The notes below the pieces were generated by a model that was not told where the DNA came from, did not search any database, and saw only the letters and a list, made by a program, of their open reading frames with translations. This document shows positions 35,484 to 47,802 of a stretch of DNA of 64,000 nucleotides, piece by piece (positions within the stretch are counted from its first letter, which is position 1; each line of letters starts with the position of its first letter). This DNA is from Macrotrachela quadricornifera (Eukaryota > Rotifera > Eurotatoria > Philodinida > Philodinidae), in NCBI GenBank assembly GCA_022393335.1, contig JAJEKB010020956.1, positions 1,031,420 through 1,095,419 of the forward strand, given 5' to 3'. The position numbers and the translations under genes were made by a program.

Positions 35484-36130
35484 ACATTTTTCTTTTTTAT
35501 GTTTTTTCTTTCAATGCTCTCATTTTCGTATTCCTCTTATCCAACTTATACTTTTCGACGCTTTTGCTTTATCCTATCATATTGAATAAATAGCTATCAT
35601 CAAAATACAAAACAATTAAAACTCAAATTTTAACAGTACATAAGTCGCAAATGTGCTTATATTTTTAAATTCAATATTAAAGAACTGCAATACTTAAGTA
35701 GATCAACAAAAGCATCTAATCTCAATATAGGTGATTATGATAATTTGAAAATACAAAATATTATATTGTTTATGATTGTATTTGAGTGAAAATCAATAAA
35801 TGTAAAAACTATCACAAATAAAAAACATATTGATTTTTCCATTTTACTACCTGGGAAAAACTTCTTTACAATATGAATTATGTATCTCTCCTTATTCGTG
35901 CTAGAGATACGGCGATTTTGAATAATACGTATCTAGTTTCAATAAATTAAATATCAAAGTTTTAGCACTTTTGAATTTGTAATAACAGAAAAGAGCATCT
36001 TTTCTCAGTGGTACCAAAATCTTCGGATCACTCTTTATATCAGTCTAATAGAAGAAGGATGCGTAACATAGATGTGTGTGAGATGAATACAAATCTAAGA
36101 GTAATAGAAATGAATAATAGTTGTATCCCT

Positions 36131-39109
36131 TCTGACACAATTGTTTCTATTATTTCCATCTTTATTCGATTACATATTTTCGTAAAGACTTATATCATAT
36201 CCTTTGATGTGGAAACAACACAGTTGAATGATATTATAACATATAGTTCAAAAGACTACTCAGAATGACACAGACACAACGAATAAGAGAAATCGAAGCG
36301 AAAAATACTTTATGATCCTATGTAACAAAAGGAGCGAATAATATCATCTGGTAATATATGTGTAAACGATTCGTAATTGAATATATAATATGTCGATTTA
36401 ATACACACTCATAAATAATTTATCATTCAATATTTTATAGATCGAAATTCACAACCGTTCTTTTAATCAAACATACAAATATTACACATTTATTCACCTC
36501 GATTCTACTAATGGAATTTTCGTATTTTAGTAGGTTAATTATTGTTTTAAAGAGTGATTTATGAATACAATATGTAGGATAATTTCTATTTGAAATCTCT
36601 TCTTTTGACATAAATTCTCTTTATATGTATATTTCTGATGTTGATACTTGTTAATATCGAAAGTTCATAAAGAAAATATGAAAAATTTATATTTCGTTTT
36701 GTAAATCAGTTTATTTACAGTCCAAATTTAAGTAATTATATTTGAGTAAAGTATGAAGAATGTGTATCAAATAGATTTAGGAGTATCGAAAAATTAACTA
36801 TAAAAATTAGCACAAGTTCAATGTAATATGAAATTTATTCATAAATGTCTTATCTATAATTTAACAGTTAAATATCTTAAATTTAAATTAACTAATAATT
36901 ATTTTGTATGTTTTAACTAAAGTTAAAACATTTCAACGTAAATTACTAATGTTAAAATTTTTGTAGAAAAGCAAAAGAAATTAATTAAAATAAAAAAGAA
37001 GTATTAAATAAAATTACATTAAATGAACTTTTTTTGAAAAATTTTCATAATATATTTTTATGATAAGGAACAATCGAAATTATTTAGATTTATAGATTTA
37101 TGTGAGATTAAACTCTTAAAATTATTAAATAAAGTAGTTAATCACACATGTTTTTTCATTATTCCCTAATTGATAAATTATAGTCTATTGAAAAGTGCGT
37201 GTATCTAATTGTTTATTAAATAACTTGAAAATGCAAGCAGCTAGAAACTTACGCTTTTCACTAATCGAAGAAGGCAATATATAGATGTCCTTTTCTTCGA
37301 TATTGCAAAGAAGGAATTTATTTTAAAATCAATTATTTCCTCAATATATCAAAAAAATCTGCAAAAATAGAGAGTTGTATTTACTTCATATTAAAAAATG
37401 TGAAGATAATCATTTGAATTATATCTGAATCTATAAATCTGAAGTTCCTCTACTGCGATCACATATCAAAATCAAAATAACATACTGCTATCAGGCATAT
37501 TTTTCAATGTTTTGAGAAAATGATTTGTTTTAAAATAAATTTATTTTATACAACATTGGAGAAAAAAAAATATTTACGTTTCACTTTCTTCGACTAATAA
37601 AAAATCTCAGGTTTCTAGTTGGTTAGATCCTTCAATTTTTTAACAAACAGTTATACACATAGACTTTTTTCTTTTGTTTAGTAAGTTTCAGTTCTATACT
37701 ATGGCTTTAATTCTTCCAAATGTCATTAGGCGATTCACCGTAGCTCAAAGTTCATCTTCAAATCCTCATAAAACACGAATTCCAAAAAGAATTTCTGAAA
37801 AATTCTAATAATGAATCAATAATTAAATTAAATATAATAATAAATTATTAACAGTAATAAAACAATTTATAATTATTCATATGTATCAGATAGTTCAATT
37901 TCATTATTATACTATATAGTTAATATACATAAAAAAAGAATTTTTTCATTAACACAATTTATAGTATTACATAATTTATCAAATTATAAATTTGTAAATA
38001 TTTTAAAGTAATATGATAAAGAAAAAGACATAAAACACAATCAATTATATATAAAAGATTATTTGACTTTATCAAAATAATAAAACAAATATTCATTAGT
38101 AACCATGATTTAATGACGAGATTTAAATTTACAAAAAAATGAAAGAGTAATTTCTATATTTTCTGTAACATAGTTGTAAAAAATTGACAATTTTGATTTT
38201 AAGATAAGTATTTTCAGTAAATAGTTGGAGAAGTCAATGAATCTCCACTGACATCTATTCTAAATGATATTTTTGTTCATAATTTCGAAGAACATCATAT
38301 AATTAATAATTCTCAATTTAAAACTTAAAATAATAGTTACGATATGTAGATGATACACTTGATCTGATCAAAAATATAAAAGAATATATGTTAAAAAATG
38401 TTAGATTATATTAATTTAATACATAATAAGATTCAATTTTCACTAAAATGAAACCATAAATTTTATATTCCTTTTGTTCATTTTTAGAACAGATACAAAA
38501 CAGAGATTATTTTCCTTTCAAATATAATAAAATCATTTATAACACAAATTTTATAACCATTTTATTTCGTTATCCGAAAAATGGTAGAGTTCACCAATTC
38601 TTTTTAGATTTCTTTTCTCAGCATTATATTTTATGACTAGTTAGACATTCATATGTACTTAATAGAGAAAATGTTAACAAATTGTTTATAAACACAATTT
38701 ATACAGTTACAAGTATTTATTTCATCATAAATACCCTATTTAACAAAATTTACTGGATAATATCACTCTCTTTTTTGCTGATATCTAATACCAAAAAAAA
38801 AAGATGATTCTCAATCGTATAAACTTAAAAAAAGGACCATCATAACTTCTATTCAATCTATAACATAAAAAACATCTTTATTTCTAACATACTTTTATTC
38901 ATAAACTTTTTTATTTTTACAAGTATATGTTTTAGTTGTTTGTTTGAATGATTCGACTAAAAATGATTTATTGTAATTATAAATCATATAAATATGTATT
39001 TCGAATAAGAAAAAGTATCAATTCTATATGATCCTTATCTAATATAAATATCAACAAAATCAATTTTAAAAATAATCCCATTTATACTAATTTAGAATTA
39101 AAGGAAAAA
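36131..39109. other. Spacer between the two duplicate copies
   Basis: Three kilobases of extremely AT-rich sequence without any convincing gene. The segment 37170-37640 is a more diverged relative of 32190-32620 (see the separate entry). The frame 36008-36268 overlaps the end of copy 1 and is not protein-like. Confidence 0.5.
37170..37640 (+). repeat. Diverged third copy of a duplicated upstream segment
   Basis: Words such as TATAGATGTCCTTTTCTTCG, GAATTATATCTGAATCTATA and TAAATCTGAAGTTCCTCTAC match, in the same order, TTAGGACGTCTTTGCTTTCG, GAATTATATCTGAAACTATA and TAGATCTAATGTTCCTCTAT at 32230-32510. Divergence is clearly higher than between the two main copies, so this is an older repeat of the same unit. 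Confidence 0.55.
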
Positions 39110-39869
39110 GATCTTTAAATAATGAAAAATTTGTGAAGGGTTTTTTTTGGAAACATTTGTATATCTTTCTAATTCTGACTTTAGAAAATTAATACTTTTA
39201 AGGACATTTTATCATTGCTTTACTTTTTCTATTTTGCTTCATGTGAGAAGCAAATATATTAAGAGGAAATGTGTTTCTATTTATCAATTCTAAAAAGTTT
39301 TTAAATATCTAAAATAACGCATACGCAAAATATGACTATGATATATTCAAAGATAAGCTATGTTAATAGAAGATCAAATAGTCAAAATGAATTTTAATAT
39401 CATTTTTATTTTGAATGTCTTTTTGTTCAAGTTATGAACAATGTTCTTTTCTAATATGTCTTATTTACTAAGTCATACTAAAAAATAATAATGAATACAG
39501 AAAATTCTTAGTAATAAAAAAAAAGGAGTAAAATCATATGAGAACTATTGAATTTTCTATTTGTCTATTTATCTGGAATATTAAGTATTCTTATTCTCAC
39601 TTTTATTCACATATTAAATTCTTTCTGTTAAAATTGAGATTAAATTTTGCATTGTATAAAATATTATAGATCTGAACTCGTGATATTTATATAATTTACT
39701 ATATAATAAGTTTTGGAAATGATCATATTTTGGTATCAATTAGTCAAGGATTTTTATATATTTTATGAAATAAATAATTTACATAAACTATACTATTTAT
39801 ACATAAAGCGTTTATTTTAATCAGTTTACGAAGTATTAAACGAATGTCTGTCCAAAACCATTGGATTAG

Positions 39870-40405
39870 GTTATTGTTGCAATAACTAAAGAACGAAAAG
39901 AGCTAGAGAGATACGGGTTTCACCAGTAAACGGAAGAGATATTAGAACACCTTCGCTTTCTATATTGTATAAGACGCAATAATTCTAAAGACAAGCATTT
40001 TTATGAAACAGCGAAAAAATATTGAAAAATAATCCATCTTTGAAACAAACCTCACACAAAATTTGGTGAAAAACAAAGGAAAATTCATACTTTTTGATGA
40101 AGTAAATAGGAAATTTGATTTCATTCACTGTAAAAATATTTAAAGTTTATGATGTGAATTATTTCTGAAACTATAGATCTAATGTTCCTCTATTTAAATC
40201 AAATATCAACAACAAAATTTCATTGAAGTGATCAATCAGTTTCATGACTATTTTATAATGTTTTGTAGAAATTATAATGTTTAAAGTCACTTCGTCTCAC
40301 ATAATATTAAAGAAAAAGATGCCTTAGTGTCACCTCTTTCTATTGGTGAAAATCGCATCTCTCTAACTCTTTCCATTTCTCAGTTATTGCAAAAATATCC
40401 GAGAC
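39870..40405. repeat. Inverted repeat upstream of NHL gene 2
   Basis: TTGCAATAACTAAAGAACGA and AAGAGCTAGAGAGATACGGG at the left correspond inverted to ATCTCTCTAACTCTTTCCAT and CTCAGTTATTGCAA at 40355-40395. In copy 1 the right arm (about 32645-32705) is present but most of the left arm is deleted. It is probably an old foldback element that predates the duplication. Confidence 0.6.
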
Positions 40406-40523
40406 CACTTTTGTTTGACACACAGTAGTTATATAATAAACTCAATTCATCTCTTTAATTTCTTCGTAATAAGTTCTTCTAGATATCCATTCGATGGTAA
40501 ATATATATGTTTGTCATTACCAG

Positions 40524-40724
40524 CTATGAAAAAAAGTCATGTATGCTATTGATAATGAGAAAAAAATCCCTGATTTTTAACTTGTCAAACATTTTATTTA
40601 TCAATGTTTCCTTTATCTTAAATGAAACTAAATGCTCATTAGTCGAAGCAATGTATTCCCAACAGCCATGACCATACCATATTCCATCTGTTAATAAATT
40701 ATTTAACATTTTTGTATTTTTCAT
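40524..40724 (-). other. Conserved short minus-strand frame upstream of NHL gene 2
   Basis: An open 66-codon frame beginning MKNTKMLNNLLTDGIWYGHG, then CWEYIASTNEHLVSFKIKET. Its composition is more protein-like than its surroundings and it is matched in copy 1. No splice partner or family was recognised. It runs divergently from the NHL gene start, 145 bp away. Confidence 0.35.
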
Positions 40725-40869
40725 CTTGTATCAACATTTTAAAAGTGCGGAAATAGATAAATATTTCTTTTTTATCCTGCTTAATCATAACTTCAAATGA
40801 TATATATTGTTTTGTGTATATGAACTTTTGCATTTTCTCACTGTCAAATCACTTCGAGAGTCATCATCA

Positions 40870-42498
40870 ATGCAAACTTTTGTTATCAACATTGGTAAGT
40901 CTAATTATAAGAAAAAATAAAATAATTTCCATAATATATATTTAAGTTGTAATTTTGTGCTGCTTATCATTTATTTTATCATTGAAACTAAGTCCTTGTG
41001 CAAAATGGAACAAAACAGGCACTACAATAATTAGTAAAGAGAATTTCAAGGACACCATATACGAATACTTTGAACCTGAAGACTTATTTATTCATAAAAA
41101 AACAAACATGTTATATATCGTTGATTATTTCAATCAAAACATTCGCAAAATTGCACTCGATCAACCTAGTAGTGTAGGTAGTGTTGTAGCATCACTAAAA
41201 TCTAAACCTACTAGCATTTATGTCGATGATGACAATGACGGATCGACAATCTATGTGACACTCTGGTACGGAGATTATTCGGTTGAAAAATGGATTAATG
41301 GTTCATCATCTGGCATTCAAGTAGGAGAAAAGCTTTCAGTTTATAGAGGTATATCGGTCGACAAAGAGAAAAATCTATACATGGCAGAACCCTTTGAAAA
41401 CCGTGTGTTGAAATGGTCATCTGAAACAAATAGTACGACAATCATCGGTTCTCATGATGATGAATTCCAGACGACAGATCAACATCTCTCTAGTCCATAC
41501 GACCTTCATATTAATCAAATCGATAATTCTCTATATGTGGTTGATGGAGATAATCATCGAATTCAAAAGTTGTCAAATGATGGAAAAAACCCAATCACTG
41601 TCGCTGGATCAAGTGCTGGTGAAAGTGGCGACGATGCTGCATCGTTATATTATCCAAGTGGAGTGTTCGTCGATGATGAAACTGAAACTGTTTATGTTGC
41701 TGATAAATTCAATAATCGCGTACAAAGATGGCTTGTTAATGCATCCAAAGGCGAGACCATTGCTGATAGATATGGTATATACATCTTCTTCCATTAATCT
41801 TGGTCTTGTTGTTTAAAAAGAAGAATACTTAGAATTGATATTTCAGAGTTATTTGTTAAATAAGTATAATTTTTGTCACAGAATCGAGAATTGTTTTGTT
41901 TTACGGAAAAGACGAGAAAAAGGGAAATCAGTTGAGAAATAACAAAAAATTTTTAGATTGAGCAGAATCAAGAGTGATAATTAGGTTCCTAAAGAAGCTC
42001 TGTTATTCTGAAAAAAACTACATAATTAAAATAAAAATCTATCTTTCAATATTTGAACACAGGAGATGGTAATTCTGCCGATCAGTTTGAATTTCCGATT
42101 GCTTTGGATTTTGATGATGAAGGGAATCTCTATGTATGTGATGGCAGCAATAAACGTATCCAAAAGTTTGATATCATTGATAATCGACCGTGTCCTGCAA
42201 TTTTAGAACGTAAGTTAAGTTGTTTTACTTTTTAATTAGTTCGTTTTTGAAAAATATCTTCTGTCTAATTGTACATTTAGCAACAACACCACTTATAACA
42301 ACATCATCCGTCCCAAGAACAATTACTGTTGAAAAATCATCATCTTCAACAACAACACGTGGATTAACAACAATTACAAGTTCAACAACAGCAATAAACA
42401 ATCATGCAGTTTGTTTATATTGGAATTGTGTTTATGCATCAACTCGAACTATTGCAACTCAATTAATAATCCTCTGGATTATTGCAACGCTATTTTGA
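40870..42498 (+). CDS. Secreted NHL-repeat protein with Ser/Thr stalk and GPI-like tail, copy 2
   Basis: Duplicate of the gene at 33175-34816, with exons 40870-40894, 40947-41774, 42063-42209 and 42281-42498 (1218 nt, 405 residues). Splice sites and phases are all conserved and there is no internal stop. Amino-acid differences from copy 1 are scattered (for example GYFEP/EYFEP, DILNNR/DGSNKR), and exon 4 is nine bases shorter in the Thr-rich stalk. The tail ends LIILWIIATLF as in copy 1. Both copies look functional. The changed residues cluster in blade loops, which could alter ligand binding, but this is a guess. The foldback MITE again begins 20 bp after the stop. Confidence 0.88.
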
Positions 42499-42518
42499 AT
42501 AATCAAATCAATTTTACC

Positions 42519-43163
42519 GGGTATTTGTAAAATATGCTCACACCCACTCTGAGCCATTATCGAACAAATATTTTGATATTAGACTGTAAAAACGTTAAAG
42601 AGCGATCCACTCTCATCCAACAGCATAAAAAATAATAAAACTTCGGTAATGTGAAGCCTACATAAGTGTGATTGCGATGGTTTGCCGTGAGACTACATAA
42701 GAAGAAGTAGTATTTCCACAGTGTTTTGTCAGCTAATCAGATCTGAACAAGAACTTCCTTCACTATGATCACGACAGAACATCGTATCATTCGGATCAGT
42801 AAAGCGGTATCTGCAAGTTCTGTCATATAGCACGACCAACACGATGTTTTGTCTTGATTATAGTGAAGAAAGTTCTTGTTTAGATTTGATTGACTGACAA
42901 AATACCGTCGGAACACTGCTTCTTCTTATGTAGTCTCACGGCACACTATTGCAATCACACTTATGTAGGCTTCAAAACATTATAGAGAACATTTGGCTTC
43001 ATATTACTGAAGTTTTATTATTTTTTATACTATTGGCTGAGAGTGAATCAGAGTGGCTCAGTGTAGAATCCAGTTGATGGAGAATTTCAAAATCTATTAA
43101 CTGGCATAAGTTTCGAAGAAAAAGGCGCTTAGAGTGGGTGAGAGCGTATTTTACAAATATCCC
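42519..43163. mobile_element. Foldback MITE in the 3' flank of NHL gene 2
   Basis: Orthologous by position to 34837-35483, with the same inverted ends (GGGTATTTGTAAAATATGCT and GTATTTTACAAATATCCC). It has diverged a little more than the neighbouring exons. Confidence 0.85.
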
Positions 43164-43379
43164 AACATTTATCTTTTTTTTGTTTTTTCTTTCAATGCTC
43201 TCATTTTCGTATTTTTCTTATCCAACTTATACTTTTCGACGCTTTTGCTTTATCCTATCATATTGAATAAATAGCTATCATCAAAATACAAAACAACTAA
43301 AACTCAAATTTTAACAGTACATAAGTCGTAAATATGCTTATATTTTTGAAATTTAATATTAAAGAATTGAAATACCCAG

Positions 43380-45107
43380 CAGGGCTCATTTTAAAAGCGA
43401 CGATTGTAGTTTATGTTTTTTCTTGAATTTTATTCTGAATTTTTGACTTTCAGTATTTTGTCGAACTTCTCAGGTGAATTAGTACCGCATACAGTATTGT
43501 ATTAGATTTTGACATATATATCCCACTTCGAAAGACAATGTGAATCCAAATTTATTGATGTAAAATTACCTTAATTTCGATGAGAGTTAATTAATTTATA
43601 GATAAAAATAGATTAAAACTTTGCTATCTTGATACGAGTAAAATCTGTTGTTTAGGTTTGACACGTTAACTGGTCCCCCATGAGAAAAATTGTATTTGTT
43701 CTATGTCCACTTTCTATATTTTGAATTTTAAATAAGTTATTATTTTTGAAGTGTATTACGTTTACAGACCACAAAATAAGTTTCAAATATAAGTTACATG
43801 GTTTTTTTTCATGCAACACATATTTCATTTGTCTCTCTTCAACCAAGTGCTTCCAATCAGAATAAGCAGTCATGGCCTGTTTCGACCTTACGTAAGGCTT
43901 TCATCAGATGTCTTCACTCGAATTCATCCTATCATACAATTTTAACACTGTCTCATCTATTTTGTAGAGGTCGATTGCAGTTTCATCGTCGTTTTATGAT
44001 GATGAATTTGAATGAAGTCATTTAATGAGACTTAAGCAAGGTTGAAATTGATCATGGTGCTTATTCTGATTGAAACGCAATGTTTTTTTGCGATTTTATT
44101 ATGCCCACTGCGTCACATAAGTTTCTATCAAGAACTAGAATGCTTCTTTACATTCTACCGATGTTTTCTACTAATTCAAATGTAGTGAGTTAGTTGCGTC
44201 TAGCAAATTCTAGCGTTAGATATTCTATGCTGCGCGTGCATCATATATGATGCACCGAATAACCAACATGTTAAGATATTCTATACTGCAGATGTAACAT
44301 ATGTAGTGCATAGATGTCTCAGTCAAAACCATCGTGTACTACATATGGTGTATCGGACAGTCAACATGTTAAGGATGATTTTATTGTTTTTCTCTTTTTT
44401 GATCCATTTTACCCTGATGTATCGCGAAACATTTATACAGATCATGCATCTCTCAATCGATATTAATGAGAAGTCTTTACTATGGGAAGATTGTACATCT
44501 TTCATGTAAAGAATAAATGAAAATAATATTTCTTATGATTAATGACACTCGTCCTCACGCAAGTACAAGTAAACTATCCGTTGTATTGAATGACATGAAT
44601 GCTATCCAAATATAGAAGTCTTGACAGTATACATTATAAGAGAATAAGCTACGAATAATAGTCAATCTTACTCTTTTAGATTGATCGGTAAATATTCCAC
44701 TTCAGAGGGTTCTTAGTAACAAATTATAACCTTCATGAAACTGAACTGGAAAAGGCGTCTCACTTTTTCAGTTCAATGGATATTTCGAATTATCTTTTAT
44801 GCTGTTTACGCGAGTGTTAACTTCGGTTTGCCTTTATTCAACTCATGATCACCATGAAGATAAATCTTCTACAGTGCTTGAATAAACTACAAGAATAATC
44901 GTCACTTTTCGTAGCGAAAATTTTATTGAAAACAGATATCCCTAAAACGGTGTTGGGCCAAACCGGGCCGGGCGGGCACGATGAATTGGTCGGGCGGGCC
45001 AGGTCGGTCTTTTGAAGAATAGAAGTTGGGCCGGGCGGACATGTTCAATACATGGCCCGATGTGGATCGGATCAGGCCATCAAAAACTAGCCCAATTTCG
45101 AGGCCTG
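43380..45107. mobile_element. hAT-like non-autonomous transposon, 1.73 kb
   Basis: Copy 1 of the duplication gives the empty site, so the insertion limits are visible directly. The flanks are ATACCCAG (43372-43379) and ATACCTAG (45108-45115), an 8 bp duplication with one mismatch. The element starts CAGGGCTC and ends GAGGCCTG, short imperfect inverted ends of hAT type. The last about 160 bp are markedly GC-rich (GGGCCGGGCGGGC repeated). No transposase frame is present. Confidence 0.8.
44215..44350 (+). repeat. Short imperfect tandem repeat inside the hAT-like element
   Basis: GATATTCTATGCTGC..GCATCATATATGATGCACCG, the AACCAACATGTTAAGATATT stretch, and related TACATATGGTGTATCGGACA text with TCAACATGTTAAG recur with about 70 bp periodicity. 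Confidence 0.45.
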
Positions 45108-45542
45108 ATACCTAGTAGATCAACAAAAGTAGCTAATCAATATAGATGATTATGATAATTTGAAAATACAAAATATTATATTGTTTATGATTATATTTGA
45201 GTGAAAATTAGTATATGTAAAAACTATCGCAGATAGAAACATGTTGATTTTTCCATTTTACTACCTGGGAAAAACTTCTTCACAGTATGACTTATGTATC
45301 TCCCATTATTCGGGCTAGAAATACGGCGATTTTGGATAATAGGTATTTAGTTCCAATAAATGAAATATCAAAGTTTGAGCACTTTTGAATTTGTAATAAC
45401 AGAAAAAGAGCATCTTTTCTCAGTAGCACCAGGATCTTCGAATCACTCTTTATATCAGTTCAATAGAAGAAGGATGCATAACATAGATATGTGTAAGATG
45501 AATACAAGTCTAAGAATGATAACAATGATTAGTAGTTCTATG

Positions 45543-45600
45543 CAGTGGCGGGGCCAGGATTTTGGGCTAGGGGAGGGGGGGGGCTCAGCTCCAAATTTTT
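45543..45600 (+). mobile_element. One end of a DNA transposon (CAGTGGCGG-type terminus)
   Basis: Homology with copy 1 stops exactly where CAGTGGCGGGGCCAGGATTT begins, followed by a G-rich run. This terminal sequence is typical of several hAT families. The other end, expected as ...CCGCCACTG, was not found in the window, so the element is truncated or rearranged. Confidence 0.55.
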
Positions 45601-46179
45601 TTGCTTACCAGATGTAATATGAAAATCAGATTTTTGCATCCTGTGTGGAGGAATTTTTTGTCAATTCTTCGGGGCATATCATTTATCCTCTCGGTATGCA
45701 ATTTTGATGAACGAAGGACGAATAAGTTGATAAACCGGTTGGTCCTGCCGCCGAAGGCGGCAAAATATTTTCGCGTATCTCAGTTGTAGCTGGCTATACC
45801 AAAGAAAGTCTACATACTCCCCGGTATATAAAGAAAAAGTTCTTGAATATCCTTACGTCTACCGCTGAAGGTGGGAGAAAAATTTTGTCACCAGTCACAG
45901 CCGTTGTACGCCAAAATAACACACTTTTAAGCCTTTTGTTTTTGTTTCCCGTTTTCTTAGAGGACTATTGGATTTATATTGGTTATTTACTTAGTCAATT
46001 TGAATGCAAAAAAAACAATTGTCTCCAGAGAGTATTTAAAAAAGTGTAAGTTATTCTTGATGACGACAGTCCTTCTCGAAACTTAACAGTTTTTGTTATG
46101 AATTTGCTTTGTAGTTAATGTTCTTCTTTGCTACATAATAGGTCCATAATATCTTCTTTCATGCCATTTATGCTGATAT
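45601..46179. other. Probable interior of the truncated CAGTGGCGG element
   Basis: Short frames at 45601-45789 and 45843-46049 show no transposase motif. Two similar stretches occur (CTGCCGCCGAAGGCGGCAAA near 45746 and CTACCGCTGAAGGTGGGAGA near 45860), suggesting a degenerate internal repeat. Confidence 0.35.
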
Positions 46180-47802
46180 TAGGGGTGTGACAGTTCCATA
46201 TCAATTCGGTGAGCGGGAGCTGGCACGCCATTTTAAGCTCATTTGAAAGGAGCTGATCACCAACTCTTTTGTGCAGTTCATTCAGCTCATGAGCGTGTCC
46301 TGACACACATTTTTAGTCATATACAATTGATATCCTAGGTAGATGAAGCATACATCAAGCACTAGAAAAGTTTCTTCACCCGGCTCTTCTAAAAGCTCTA
46401 GTTTGAATTCAAGTATTTCATTATAATGCTTAAACATATATAGGATTATGTACAAAATTTCAGACGTACGTCTCGTACTTTGCTGTAATTCAAAACTTCT
46501 TTTATGTAGGTGCAGGCAATTTGCTAACAACAAGTTTATTTTAATAATGTACTGTTTTTTTTCAATGAACAACAAAATTCTTTGGTCTACTGTCCGCAAC
46601 TTCCGCAATGGATTGCTCATCATACTCTTTGTTCTGAACCAAAAATTAAACAATTCACATATACTTTGCACTGGAGAATGTAGAACTTTTCACGCCGCAT
46701 CTTTTAGTATATTTTCCTTTTTCTAATAAAAAATATTTAGGGATCAAAATATGTAATACAAAATTCTGTCATTTATTATATATCACCCATTATTTAGTGT
46801 ATAGAAAATGACATCTTACGAGGGAACACATCCAACTGTCCAATCTCTTTTGAGCTCCGACTTTGTACATAAGATAGACCTCAATGAGGTATGAAAAACC
46901 CCAAAATATTGAGTGCCGTTAGGTCTTCTGTCCAGAGTTATAGGCATTTTACTGAAATTTTCGCCTATGGCATGGTATATACCTAAAAATTGAATGACGG
47001 TATTTCGACCTGAAATTTCGTCCAGAGAGAGGTCTATTGGTGAGTAGAATGGCCTGAAAGTTTCAGCTCAAAAGAATGTTTCCTTCTTGAGATATTAAAC
47101 TCTCGAAATATAGAAAATTCTAGCACTATTTGTCGTATATAAGTCATTTTTGGAAATATAATATCTCGAGAAGGAAACATTCTTTTGAGCTGAAATTTTC
47201 GGGCCATTCTACTCACCAATAGACCTCTCTCTGGACGAAATTTCAGGTCGAAATACCGTCATTCAATTTTTACGTATATACCATGCCATAGGCGAAAATT
47301 TCAGTAAAATGCCTATAACTCTGGACAGAAGACCTAACGGCACTCAATATTTTGGGGTTTTTTCGTACCTCATTGAGGTCTATCTTATGCACAAAGTCCG
47401 AGCTCAAAAGAGATTGGACAGTTGGATGTGTTCCCTCGTTAGTAGCATCAAAGAACTGTTGGACTATAGCAAAGTACAAGACATACGTCTGAAATTTGGC
47501 ACAAAATTCTAAGCATATCTAAGCATTATAGTGGAATACTTGAACTTAAATTAGAGCTTTTAGAAGAGCCAGATGAAGAAAATTTTCCAGTGCCCTATGT
47601 ACTTGGTTTTCGTCGCCTGGCGGTCTATTCAATGGCAGTTCTCGTGGAAGTTGTTTTCGATGAACTTAAGCTATGTAGTAGCTCCTTTGAATATAAAATC
47701 AGTGGGAGCTGGTAAGCAACTCATATGAGTTGGAGCTGAGTTGAACACCATCTCTTTACCGCAGCTCATCACAGTTCATGAGCTTGAACTGTCGCACCCC
47801 TA
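46180..47802. mobile_element. 1.6 kb inverted element carrying mirrored coding fragments
   Basis: The ends are TAGGGGTGTGACAGTTC and the inverse (GAACTGTCGCACCCCTA). The arms pair over most of the length. The outer arms carry GAGCTG-rich text, then a coding-like fragment on each arm (minus strand 46370-46440 and plus strand 47530-47600, both encoding KHY..ILE.KLELLEEP-like residues). Inside these is a palindrome of about 640 bp centred near 47115 (ACACATCCAACTGTCCAATC, GACCTCAATGAGGTATGAAA, CTGAAATTTCGTCCAGAG). About 310 bp near 46495-46805 is present on the left arm only. No target duplication was evident. Confidence 0.75.
46820..47455. repeat. Central palindrome of the inverted element
   Basis: Near-perfect inverted arms of about 300 bp each. 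For example TCTTTTGAGCTCCGACTTTG at about 46847 returns inverted near 47392-47411. The centre at about 47115-47130 is a short AT-rich loop. Confidence 0.85.

Larger units (their letters stand above)
31470..36130. repeat. Segmental duplication, copy 1
   Basis: Collinear with 39110-45540 at an offset of about 7695 bp around the gene. The shared text runs from non-coding sequence near 31500 through the NHL gene, its 3' MITE and about 1.3 kb beyond. Identity is very high in exons and introns and lower at the edges, with small indels. Copy 1 lacks part of an inverted segment that copy 2 keeps near 39870. Confidence 0.9.
39110..45540. repeat. Segmental duplication, copy 2 (interrupted by a hAT-like element)
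   Basis: Collinear with 31470-36130. Homology is continuous up to 43379, breaks for the insertion 43380-45107, and resumes (TAGTAGATCAACAAAAG) until the CAGTGGCGG transposon end at 45543. Relative to copy 1 it also holds about 60 bp extra at 39870-39930, the inverse of text near 40345-40400. Confidence 0.9.
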
